Shown here: positions 39,591 through 48,700 of the stretch, piece after piece
Position numbering within the stretch: position 1 is the first letter of the stretch
Layout: every line of letters begins with the position of its first letter
NCBI RefSeq assembly: GCF_000173075.1
Contig: NZ_ABVL01000011.1
Location: 124,001 to 188,000, forward strand
DNA length: 64,000 bases
Direction: 5' to 3'
Origin: Chthoniobacter flavus Ellin428
GTDB taxonomy: Bacteria > Verrucomicrobiota > Verrucomicrobiia > Chthoniobacterales > Chthoniobacteraceae
Notes under the pieces: generated by a model
The model's database searches: none
What the model saw: the letters and a program-made list of their open reading frames with translations, nothing else
Told to the model about the DNA's origin: nothing
Made by a program: the position numbers and the translations under genes

Positions 39591-40994
39591 ATGAATATCC
39601 AAGATCTTCTCCGCCTCGGCGTGCCGCAGGGCGACGCGATCCAACTCGCGAACTCGCACATGCGCCGCCTTTTCGCCCAGGGGCTCGATCGCGCCCAGGT
39701 CGAGGCGGATATCTTTGGCATCGTCGCCGATCCACCGGCCTATTTTGCCGATGATGTCCGCGCGCCGCTGGCCCGCGCCATCTATCGTCCGCCTTTCACG
39801 CCGCGCGCCGAACTCGCACCGTGGCGCCAGTGGGGAGAAGGCCTCGAAGCCGAAGCGGTGAAGCAGATGGCCAATGCGTGTGCGCTGCCGGTTGCGGTGG
39901 CGGGCGCGCTCATGCCGGATGCGCACGTCGGCTACGGCCTGCCGATCGGCGGCGTGCTCGCCACGGACAACGCGGTGATCCCGTACGCCGTCGGCGTGGA
40001 CATCGCGTGCCGCATGAAGCTCACGGTCTACGACCGCAAGGGCAACACCATCGCCGGCCAGCGCGATCGCCTCGCGAATATCCTCGAGAGCGAAACGCGC
40101 TTCGGCATGGGCTGTGTCTTCAAACAGCGCCGTGAGCACGACGTGATGGACGAAGACTGGACCGTCTCGCCGGTGACGCAGCGACTGCGCGACAAGGCGT
40201 GGTCGCAGCTCGGCACGAGCGGTTCCGGAAATCACTTCGTCGAGTTCGGCGCGTTTACGGCGGACGCAGCGCAGGCCGAAGCGTTCGGCATCGAGCCGGG
40301 TGAACACGTCGCGCTACTTTCGCACTCCGGTTCACGTGGCACGGGCGCGCAGGTCTGCGACGTTTACAGCAAGCGCGCCATGGCGCGCCACGAGCACCTG
40401 CCGAAGGAGCTCAAGCACCTTGCCTGGCTCTCGCTCGACGATGCCGATGGCCAGGAATACTGGGCCGCGATGAACTTGATGGGCCGCTACGCCGCGGCGA
40501 ACCACGCGCTCATTCACAAGCACATTGCGAAGAAGCTCGGCGCGGATGCGATCCTCGATATCGAGAACCACCACAACTTCGCCTGGAAGGAGCGCCATGT
40601 CGTGAACGGCGAAGAGCGCGAAGTGATCGTGCATCGCAAGGGCGCGACGCCCGCCGGTGCCGGAGTGCTCGGGATCATCCCGGGCTCGATGGCTTCGCCG
40701 GGTTACGTCGTGCGCGGCAAGGGTTCGCCCGAGTCGCTGCTCAGCGCATCGCACGGCGCAGGCCGCGTGATGAGCCGTACGAAGGCCCTGCAGTCCTTCA
40801 CGTGGAGCGCGGTGAAAAAGCAACTCGCCGCCGCCGGCGTGGAGCTGCTCTCCGCGGGCCTCGATGAAGTGCCGGGCGTCTACAAGGACATCGCGCAAGT
40901 GATGGCCGCACAGACCGACCTCGTCGACGTGCTCGGCCGTTTCGACCCGAAGCTCGTGAAGATGTGCCCGGCGGGCGAACGGGCGGAGGACTGA
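39591..40994 (+). CDS. rtcB: RtcB RNA ligase
   Basis: 467 residues. RtcB joins RNA 2',3'-cyclic phosphate or 3'-phosphate ends to 5'-OH ends using GTP and Mn. Motifs: PDAHVGYGLPIGG (D110), GVDIAC with Mn-ligand C140, LGTSGSGNHFVEFG near 208, SHSGSRGTG near 244, ENHHNFAWKE near 325, HRKGATPA near 348 and SHGAGR with the guanylylated His H388. A variation is GVDIACRMK where most RtcBs have GVDIGCGM. Start chosen at MNIQDLLRLG; upstream codons have no homology. It is preceded by RlaP and the unknown protein, and followed by an HNH nuclease. In archaea and animals RtcB ligates tRNA exons; in bacteria it repairs cleaved tRNA and rRNA. Confidence 0.93.
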   Translation: MNIQDLLRLGVPQGDAIQLANSHMRRLFAQGLDRAQVEADIFGIVADPPAYFADDVRAPLARAIYRPPFTPRAELAPWRQWGEGLEAEAVKQMANACALPVAVAGALMPDAHVGYGLPIGGVLATDNAVIPYAVGVDIACRMKLTVYDRKGNTIAGQRDRLANILESETRFGMGCVFKQRREHDVMDEDWTVSPVTQRLRDKAWSQLGTSGSGNHFVEFGAFTADAAQAEAFGIEPGEHVALLSHSGSRGTGAQVCDVYSKRAMARHEHLPKELKHLAWLSLDDADGQEYWAAMNLMGRYAAANHALIHKHIAKKLGADAILDIENHHNFAWKERHVVNGEEREVIVHRKGATPAGAGVLGIIPGSMASPGYVVRGKGSPESLLSASHGAGRVMSRTKALQSFTWSAVKKQLAAAGVELLSAGLDEVPGVYKDIAQVMAAQTDLVDVLGRFDPKLVKMCPAGERAED

Positions 40995-41044
40995 GCGCTA
41001 CGCGCTAACATCCAATACCCAACATCGAACATCCAATGGAAGCC

Positions 41045-41074
41045 CATCGATCGCCCGGCTCGGTGCGATCGATG
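41045..41074 (+). promoter_or_regulatory. Leader hairpin before HNH gene
   Basis: CATCGATCGC pairs perfectly with GCGATCGATG across a 10-nt loop, 47 nt before the start codon. Confidence 0.55.
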
Positions 41075-41121
41075 CGGCTCCCGCGGCTCTCTACTCTCAA
41101 CCCTCAACTATCAACTTTTCC

Positions 41122-41706
41122 ATGTCCTCCATCCTCAACCAACCAACCGTCCTGGTCCTGAACCGGCACTGGCAGGCGATTCACGTCAAGACGCCGGCGG
41201 AGGCTTTCTGCATGATGGCTTCCGACGCGGCGACCGCGCTGGACATCGCCGAGGGCAACTTCATTCCGACCAAGTGGCGCGACTGGATCGTGCTGCCGAT
41301 CCGCGAGCATGATCTCGCGGTGAAGACGGGGCGCGGCCTCGTGCGCGTGCCCACCGTCGTGGTCGCGGCCAATTACACCCGGATGCCGATGCGGCGTCCG
41401 AGATTCGGCGCACGAGGGATTTGGGAGCGCGACGGCGGCGTGTGTCAATACACCGGCCGCAAGCTCACGCCGAAGGAAGGGAACATCGACCATGTCGTGC
41501 CGCGTTCGCGCGGAGGCAAGACCACGTGGGAGAACTGCGTGCTCGCCCACCGCGAAGTGAACACGCGCAAGGCGGACCGTCTCCCGCAGGAGGCGGGCCT
41601 GCGTTTGCGCGCGCGCCCGATCGCGCCGCGTGTGTTGCCGGCCTCGGTGTTCATTCGCAATCACCACGGTGTCGCGGACTGGGACCACTTTCTCCGGTAT
41701 AAATAA
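41122..41706 (+). CDS. HNH endonuclease
   Basis: 194 residues. The HNH module is in the second half: CQYTGRKL (here the usual CxxC is CQYT), IDHVVPRSRGG (catalytic His), TTWENCVLAHREVNTRKADR (Asn and final His). The N-terminal half (PTVLVLNRHWQAIHVKTPAEAF) matches the common HNH family that begins with VLVLNxxWxPI. Such enzymes nick or cut DNA; the target is unknown. It is the last plus-strand gene of the island, 127 nt after rtcB. Confidence 0.85.
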   Translation: MSSILNQPTVLVLNRHWQAIHVKTPAEAFCMMASDAATALDIAEGNFIPTKWRDWIVLPIREHDLAVKTGRGLVRVPTVVVAANYTRMPMRRPRFGARGIWERDGGVCQYTGRKLTPKEGNIDHVVPRSRGGKTTWENCVLAHREVNTRKADRLPQEAGLRLRARPIAPRVLPASVFIRNHHGVADWDHFLRYK

Positions 41707-42035
41707 AGTCGAGATTGCGCCGCTGCCGACCGCTGGCAGCGGCGTAGTTCCGCCGGCGCCCATATTAGGCGCTGACGGAGCCCGAACAAAGGATAGGAAG
41801 TGAAAAGGACGAAAAAATGAAATAAATGGCGCTTCGCGATTTAGGAGAAGAGTAGGGGTTGCCGATCGCGCATTTTTTAATCCCTCATCCTCCCTCCTCT
41901 GCGGCCCTCTGCGTTCTCACCGTCCTCTGCGTTTAATGTAGAGGCGTTCGGATCGCACAACCGCCACGATCTTTTACCATCCCTTTACAATTTTGCGGTT
42001 GGCGCTTCATCATTGGTTAAAGGGAGGCGGACAGT
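41707..42035. other. Spacer with dispersed repeat
   Basis: No gene. It contains the second CTCTGCG-rich repeat (41892-41935) and marks the right border of the RNA-repair island. The ribosome-binding site AGGGAGG of the YHYH gene lies at its end. Confidence 0.5.
41892..41935. repeat. CTCTGCG-rich dispersed repeat, copy 2
   Basis: Near-identical to 3331-3374, same orientation. Confidence 0.75.
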
Positions 42036-43844
42036 ATGGAGGGCAAATCCACCACCCTTATGCATCGCCTCGTCTTCTTTCCGCCTCTCACGGCGCTCGC
42101 GTTGATCACCAACGCATCGGTTCAGGCTGAACCCTTGCTCACTTCCTGGCAGACGCAGATCTCCACCAAATACGCCCGGATCTACACCAGCGCGACCAAT
42201 CGCACCAACGGCGTCTCCGCAACGACGTGGACCGGGCAGACTTCGCCGACCTACTGCGGGGTGCATGAGATCGATTACTCGGCGAGTTGGGTCTACCTCA
42301 AAAACACCGGCTTGGGCGCGCACATCATGGGGCCTTGGAATAACCCCAACCTGCCGAAGAACCAGGGCGCCAGCGGACTCACGCCCGTCTACCGCTTTCC
42401 ACGGACTCCGGCGGCGATTCCGACCACGAAGACGCACACCGCGGGCGGCGCGATCGGCTTCCTTGTCGATGGGATCGCGATCTTCAATATGTCGGATGGC
42501 TTCTCCTACTCCGTGTCGCACGCCGAGGACGCGAGTCCGGTGGCCGGCATCGGCCAGGGGGATGGCGTGTGGAATCGCGATGCGTATCCGAACGAAGCGG
42601 TCTCCTTCGACTATGCGTTCTCGCACAATCCGCAGAGCGGCCAATATCACTCGCACGTCGATCCCATCGCCACGCGTTATCTCATGGGCGACAACGTCAC
42701 CTACAACAGCGGCACCAAGCAGTATGCGGAAAACACCGCGACCACGACCTTCCTGCATTCGCCGATTCTCGGCTGGCTCGCGGATGGCCTGCCAGTCTAC
42801 GGCCCGTATGGTTATGACGGCGGCAGCATTGGAGCCACGGCGACGGCGAATATCAGTGGGGGCTCGGTGACCAGCGTGAATATCATCAGTGGTGGTTCGC
42901 TTTATCAATCGGTCCCGCTGATCGCGTTTACGGGCGGAGGAGGAACCGGCGCCGCCGGGACGGCCGTGATCTCGGGCGGCGTGGTGATGGGAGTCACCAT
43001 GACCAGCGGAGGTTCGGGCTATACGTCCGCGCCGGTGGTAACGATTGGCGGCGTGCGGCGCATGGTGTCGGGCTATCAGTTGCGCGACGGGACCAACGGA
43101 ACGACCAACCTGAACTCCACCGGTCGCACCACCTTGCCAGGATGGGCGGCTTTTGCGCAGGGCAAAACCGGTACGCTTTCCGGCACGCCCTACACGCTGA
43201 CCAGCGGTCAGTACGGCCCGAGCACGACTTATGTCACGGGCACGGCGCCGAACCAGACGACTTACACGCTCGGGCATTATTGGGAAGATTATGATTACCT
43301 CGGCAATCTTGGCTACACCCAGGGCTCGCGCACGAATTCAGGCGGAATCTTCTTCGACCTGAATATGTACAATGCGCGTTACTGTGTGACGCCGGAGTTT
43401 CCCAATGGCACGTGGGCCTATTTCGTGACGATCCAGGCCGACGGCACGCCGGTTTATCCTTACATCGGGAGTCGCTGGTACTATGGCAGTCCCACGGGTG
43501 GGACGGTGAGTTCCATCACCGAGACGGTGACGCAGTATTTCAAGGGCGCGGCGTCGACCACCGAAACGTGGAACGCGAACGCCCCGATCAGCGAGGGTAG
43601 TTCGAATGTCACGCTCACCTGGAACGAGGTGGAAGGCGGGAATTATCAGGTCAGTGCGTCGAGCGATCTGACGAACTGGACCACGCTGTCACTCACCGTG
43701 ACGCCGAGTATCAGTCTCGCGCCGACCGTGGGTTCAATCATTAGCTCGGCGACCACTACGGAGACGGGCGGGGGATTGAACACGAGACGCTTCTACAAGG
43801 TCACGCGGTTGAGTCTCGCGACGTACGACTCGACTGGTTACTGA
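42036..43844 (+). CDS. YHYH-domain secreted protein
   Basis: 602 residues; the ATG follows AGGGAGG at good spacing. N-terminal signal peptide (VFFPPLTALALITNASVQA). The YHYH-family region includes GAIGFLVDGIAIFN, DYAFSHNPQSGQYHSHVDP and GWLADGLPVYGPYGYD. A Gly/Ser-rich beta insert (GGSVTSVNIISGGSLYQSVP, VTMTSGGSGYTSAPVV) interrupts the family domain near residues 270-335. The C-terminus is a beta-sandwich-like tail (YQVSASSDLTNWTTLSLTVT). It is followed after 8 nt by the MbnP-MbnH fusion; such YHYH proteins are often found with copper-related MbnP/MbnH genes. Confidence 0.82.
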   Translation: MEGKSTTLMHRLVFFPPLTALALITNASVQAEPLLTSWQTQISTKYARIYTSATNRTNGVSATTWTGQTSPTYCGVHEIDYSASWVYLKNTGLGAHIMGPWNNPNLPKNQGASGLTPVYRFPRTPAAIPTTKTHTAGGAIGFLVDGIAIFNMSDGFSYSVSHAEDASPVAGIGQGDGVWNRDAYPNEAVSFDYAFSHNPQSGQYHSHVDPIATRYLMGDNVTYNSGTKQYAENTATTTFLHSPILGWLADGLPVYGPYGYDGGSIGATATANISGGSVTSVNIISGGSLYQSVPLIAFTGGGGTGAAGTAVISGGVVMGVTMTSGGSGYTSAPVVTIGGVRRMVSGYQLRDGTNGTTNLNSTGRTTLPGWAAFAQGKTGTLSGTPYTLTSGQYGPSTTYVTGTAPNQTTYTLGHYWEDYDYLGNLGYTQGSRTNSGGIFFDLNMYNARYCVTPEFPNGTWAYFVTIQADGTPVYPYIGSRWYYGSPTGGTVSSITETVTQYFKGAASTTETWNANAPISEGSSNVTLTWNEVEGGNYQVSASSDLTNWTTLSLTVTPSISLAPTVGSIISSATTTETGGGLNTRRFYKVTRLSLATYDSTGY

Positions 43845-43852
43845 GCGATCCG

Positions 43853-45595
43853 ATGCGCTTCCGCCGACAGGCCATTGCGTTGATCGTTGCGCTCATCTTC
43901 GGGCGGGCCATTGCTTCGGCGGCGGCCTTGCAGGTGGCAATCCGGCCTGTCGTCCATGGTGAGCCGTTGCGCCTCGATTCACTGCGTTACCAGGATGCGA
44001 CGGACGAGATGTTCTCCATTACGCGCCTGAGCTATTTGCTCAGCGGTTTCGCGTTGGAGCGCGAGGATGGCACGTGGGTGGAACTTCCCGGCCGGGACGC
44101 GTGGATGGATGCCGGCCAGCAGCGCATGGAAACACGTTTCGAAGCGGTGCCCGAAGGGAAGTATCGAGCGCTGCGCTTTGATGTGGGGCTCGATGCGGGA
44201 ACGAATGCGGCGCCGGCGAGTCGCTTCGCGCCGGACGATCCGTTGAACCCGAATCTGAACGGGCTGCACTGGAGTTGGCAGGGAGGATACATCTTTCTCG
44301 CGATGGAAGGCATGTATCGGAACAGCCACGGGGAGATGAAAGGCTTTGCTTATCACCTCGCACGCGATCCACAGCGCACGCGGATTCATCTTACTGCACC
44401 ACTGGATCTCTCGCACGATGCCGGCGTGTTGCTCGACTTCGATGTCGCGGCGCTGCTCAGTGCGCCCCGGCCTTTGGCGTTTGGCCGGGATGGCGAGGCA
44501 ACGCATTCGCGGGAAGGTGATCCGATTGCGGCGGCGCTCGTGGCGAATCTGCCCGGCGCTTTTCGTGTGCAGCAGGTGCTGTCTTCCGCGCCGGAGATTG
44601 CGCAACCGTCGCCCGTGCGTCCGCTTTTCCTGCCGGCGAAGTACACGCCTTATCGCTTCACGATGAATGCGACGTTTCCGATGCCCGATCTGCCGCGGGA
44701 CAATCCCTTGCTCGAGGAGCGCGTGGCGCTGGGCAGGAAGCTTTTCACCGAAACGGCGCTCTCCCGGGATGGCACCCTCTCTTGCGCTTCGTGCCATCAG
44801 GCCTCCGCCGCGTTCGCCGATCCGCGCAAGGTGAGCCGGGGGGTGCGCAACCAGCTGGGCACACGCAACGCCATGCCGCTGTTCAATCTCGCGTGGAAGA
44901 CGAGCTTCTTCTGGGACGGGCGTGCGCCCTCGCTCCGCGAGCAAGCGTTGATGCCGATTCAAGATCATGCCGAGATGGACGAGACGTTGGATCGCGTCAC
45001 CGCGAAATTGGCGGCGAAGGAGGATTATCCCGCGCTCTTCGCGGCGACGTTTGGCTCGCCGGAAATCACCTCGGAAAAGATCGGTCTCGCGCTGGAGAAT
45101 TATCTGCTCACGCTCACGACGCATGACTCGAAATTCGATCGCGCGATGCGTGGAAAAGGAGCGCTCAGTGCAGACGAACAGCGCGGGTTCGAGCTGTTTA
45201 TGACCGAATACGATCCGCGCACGCAGCAATTCGGAGCGGATTGTTTTCATTGCCACGGCGGTCCGCTTTTCACCGATCACCAGTTTCACAACAATGGCCT
45301 CGCGCCGAGCGGGAGCGACCCTGGCCGTTTTCGCGTGACCGGGCGGGAGAGCGACCGCGGGAAGTTTGCCACGCCGAGCCTGCGCAATATCGCCCGCACC
45401 GCGCCTTACATGCACGACGGTCGCCTGGCGACGCTCGATGAAGTGATCGAGCATTACAGCAGTGGAGTGCAACGGAGCGCCACGCTGGACCCGAACCTCG
45501 CCAAGCATCCTGACGGTGGCCTGCATCTCAGCGCCGCGGATCGCCATGCGTTGGTGGCGTTTCTCAAGACGCTCACCGATGAAGAGCAGCGGTGA
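43853..45595 (+). CDS. MbnP-MbnH (diheme peroxidase) fusion protein
   Basis: 580 residues with a signal peptide (ALIVALIFGRAIASAAA). Residues about 25-250 are MbnP-like: ITRLSYLLSGFAL, KYRALRFDVGLDA and NLNGLHWSWQGGYIFLAMEG, which contains the WxW motif. Residues about 280-580 are a MauG/cytochrome c peroxidase-type diheme protein: CASCH and CFHCH heme sites, FFWDGRAPSLREQALMPI, GKFATPSLRNIARTAPYMHDGR. In methanobactin operons MbnH oxidises a Trp of MbnP to kynurenine to build a copper site; here enzyme and substrate would be one chain. It probably acts in the periplasm in copper binding. Confidence 0.87.
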   Translation: MRFRRQAIALIVALIFGRAIASAAALQVAIRPVVHGEPLRLDSLRYQDATDEMFSITRLSYLLSGFALEREDGTWVELPGRDAWMDAGQQRMETRFEAVPEGKYRALRFDVGLDAGTNAAPASRFAPDDPLNPNLNGLHWSWQGGYIFLAMEGMYRNSHGEMKGFAYHLARDPQRTRIHLTAPLDLSHDAGVLLDFDVAALLSAPRPLAFGRDGEATHSREGDPIAAALVANLPGAFRVQQVLSSAPEIAQPSPVRPLFLPAKYTPYRFTMNATFPMPDLPRDNPLLEERVALGRKLFTETALSRDGTLSCASCHQASAAFADPRKVSRGVRNQLGTRNAMPLFNLAWKTSFFWDGRAPSLREQALMPIQDHAEMDETLDRVTAKLAAKEDYPALFAATFGSPEITSEKIGLALENYLLTLTTHDSKFDRAMRGKGALSADEQRGFELFMTEYDPRTQQFGADCFHCHGGPLFTDHQFHNNGLAPSGSDPGRFRVTGRESDRGKFATPSLRNIARTAPYMHDGRLATLDEVIEHYSSGVQRSATLDPNLAKHPDGGLHLSAADRHALVAFLKTLTDEEQR

Positions 45596-45697
45596 CCACC
45601 GAATAGGAGTGATAGGAAGAATAGGAGTTATGAGAATCCCATTCCTCCTATATCTCCTATGCTTCCTATCCTCCCGGGGGGCGGTGTCCTGCCGCTA
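45586..45697. repeat. Long inverted repeat with GGA/TCC inner arms, copy 2
   Basis: GCGGTGACCACC and GGTGTCCTGCCGC outer arms; inner ATAGGAGTGATAGGAAGAAT against CTCCTATGCTTCCTATCC. Same family as 7691-7816; it lies between two convergent genes and may serve as a shared terminator. Confidence 0.65.
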
Positions 45698-45719
45698 GAG
45701 AACGGGGTCTTGTCTCAAC

Positions 45720-48700
45720 CTAACTCTGCGCCGGGAGCGGTGGTGGGTTGGGCGTCGTGGGCGTCGTGGGAGTTGTGCTCGGAGCCGGCGCTTTCTTCGG
45801 CTTGTGGTGGAAGTAGCCGCCGGTGCCAAAGTTCTTCCAGCCGCGTTGCAGCCAGCGAATGAGCGCCATGGCCAGCCAGAGCGCCCAGATGAGCATGAAG
45901 AGGCGATACCACCAGATGGAGACGGAGAGACACCGGCAATGCGGGAGTGAGTCTTCGCTGCGCGCCTTGAACCAATGCAGCTCGGTGGCTGTCGAGTCAT
46001 TGCCGGCGATGAACATCTCCGGACGACCGAGCAATCCTTCGCCGACCGCCGCGATGAGGATAACGAGCGCGGCGATCGTGAGAAGAATGAGGAAGATCTG
46101 CAGAACATTGTAGCTGTAACGACTCAAACGCTGGAACCCTTCGCCGCCGCGCCAGGTCACGAAGAAGAGCCAGCCGACCACGGCGAGTCCGGCGGCCAGG
46201 GGGACTTGCGTGAGGCCGATGACGAGCAGCATCCACTCCGCGGTCTTGAGCGGCGAGCGCGCCATGCGACCGAGGGCCAGGGCCGCGAGCAGTGCGCAGA
46301 TCAGGATGCCCCAGAAACGCACCGCCGGGCCGCGTTGCGGTCCGCCGGCCCATAGCACCCAGCGATCCTCGGGCACGCTAATCGTGCTCGAGACGTTCGC
46401 GCTTTCCACTGGCAGGCGCACGTCGTCGATGGCCGTGGACGCTCCGAGCGAGACATCGCGCTTCCAGTCGATGGCCACATTCTGTTCGCCGGGATGCAGC
46501 GGGATGACGAGCTTGCCCGCTTCCTTGTGTACGGGCACGGCGTTGCCGTCGTGGACCAGCGAAGTGACCTCCGCGTCCGCCGGCAACTCGACGAGGAAAT
46601 TTTCTCCGAGACTGCTCCGCAACGAGAGATTCAACTTCGCGGTGCGCTGACGCCGGCCGAGGGTCAGTTCATGCGTGGCGTGATTCACGGTCATGGTTGC
46701 GCCGGCGATTGCCTCGGGCCGGCTCACGCTGAGGTCCACCTTTTCGCCCGGCCACGGATGCCACACCGGGACGAGGCGGCTATCCGGCTGTTCGAAAGTG
46801 GGAGTGAGACCGGCGAGCGTCACGTTCCAGACCGGCGAGGCGACGAGGCGCCAATGCTCCACCCAGGTATCGTCTGGACGCGTGGCGAGGCTCAGTTGCT
46901 TGGTCACCGACAGTTCGCTTTCCCAGGCGAAGGATTGATCCCGCGCGCCGAGGCGGATTTCGATGAACCCTTCTTTCACCACGGCCTCGGGGGTCAGCAC
47001 ATTTTCACCGGGTAGGAGCGGGACGCGTAGCTCGGTCGCGCGACCCGTGGGCGTGAGTCGCTTGACGACGGTGTGCACTTCCCAGACGAGCCCAAGCTCG
47101 AGTTCGCGCTCCACGCTCACGACTGTTTGCAACGCCGGTTGATCGTAACTGGATTGCGCGGCCACGACCTTCTGCTTGCGCGAGAGAAATACCTGCGCTT
47201 CGGGGACGCCATCGGCTTTGATCCCGCTCACGTTCCAGTCAGGCGCGTCCACCTTGAGCTGCCGCGGCAGAAGCACATAGTTCCATTCCCATTCGGTGAT
47301 GTTGCCGAGTGAGCCTTCGACATGCACGTGGTGGATGCCGGCTTCCAAGACCACCCACAGGAAGCCATCGTCGCGCCGCAGCGAGACCTCGGGTTTGTCG
47401 TCGACGAGGACATTGATCGGTGACCATGCGGGCAGGCGTCCGGGGATCGGTACCGCCGTGCGGATGGCGGCGTGGATCTCCGCATCCATGGTGACCTTGT
47501 TTTGCTGGAGCGTCAGCGTCACCGACGGGATATCGGCGGCATGAGGATAGGCATCCGAAGGCTTGAGCAAACGCTCCCGGAGTTTTTCGAGAGTGGTGGA
47601 ATCGGGAATCGAAGTTTGCGCCGAGCCGTGCGCGATGGTGAACGCGAAGAGCAATACCGCTGCGGCCGTCTTTGCGCCGGCGGGTACGGACGGGGCACGC
47701 AGCTTGCGGACATCGAACAACACCGCCGCGAGCAGCAGCAGGAGCCCGATGCGCAGGACGGTGAGGACGCGCTCCATCGCCAGCGAGATCAGCACCGGGC
47801 GAACTTGTTGCGACGACGAGACGGGTCCGTTCCAGCCGAAGCTCACGGCGCGCCATTTCCACTCGGGCACGCCGGGGCCGGTCTGGATGCGCGCCTTGGC
47901 GTCGTAGCTCAAGTTATTCGCGCCTTGTGCCGAACCCGCTGCTGCGTTGCTGGAACCAAGGATGTTATCGATCAAATCGAGTTGATCCTGGGTGTTGCGA
48001 ACGATAAGTCGATTGCTCCGAACGATATAGATCGCGGAGGCATTGCCATTGAAAGTAACGCCATTCGAGATCAACCAATTCTTCGACGACTCACGGTCGG
48101 CGACACCCTTGCCTCCCCGGGTCGCATCCTGCGAATAAGCGCCTTTCGAGACAATCGAGGAGGTAACTGGAATGAGATCCGGGGGAACGATCCACTCTTT
48201 CGTGATCAGCACATCGGTGTTCTCCGTCATGGGCGTGATCGAGATGCCATTAGGCTCGATTTTGTATTTCAAGTTGGCCAACCCGGTGACGTACTTCAGC
48301 GCTTCGATAAATGGGATGTTCGACAGCGAGACAGTGATGCGGGCGTCTGCCGGATTGCCCATCTGTGATGGTGGAAGGCCGGGCACGTCCAAGCCAGGCA
48401 CGCCCGGAATCGCTGGTGCATTGGGCATATTGTCATACGGCGGTTCGAGTTTCAGGACGATATTGACGCCGCGTTCGCCCGATGAGCTCTGATCCAGCTC
48501 CACGCTTTTCTGTTTGAGGAAATCGACGGCTTCGCGGATCGAAGCTTCGCGAAATTCGAGTTTCGGAATGACGATCTGCTCCAGCTTATGGCGGATGGCT
48601 TCCGTGCTTCCTTGCGGGCTTGGGGCTGCCTCGGGCGCAGCGGCTGGGACGGGTTGTTCGTAGTCATGGGACGTGCCGAAATGCCCCCAACTCGTGCCGC

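Noticed and set aside
28670-41122. Search for a sigma-54 promoter and an RtcR regulator as in the E. coli rtcBA operon
   Set aside because: No convincing TGGCAC-N5-TTGC element and no RtcR-like gene in the window.
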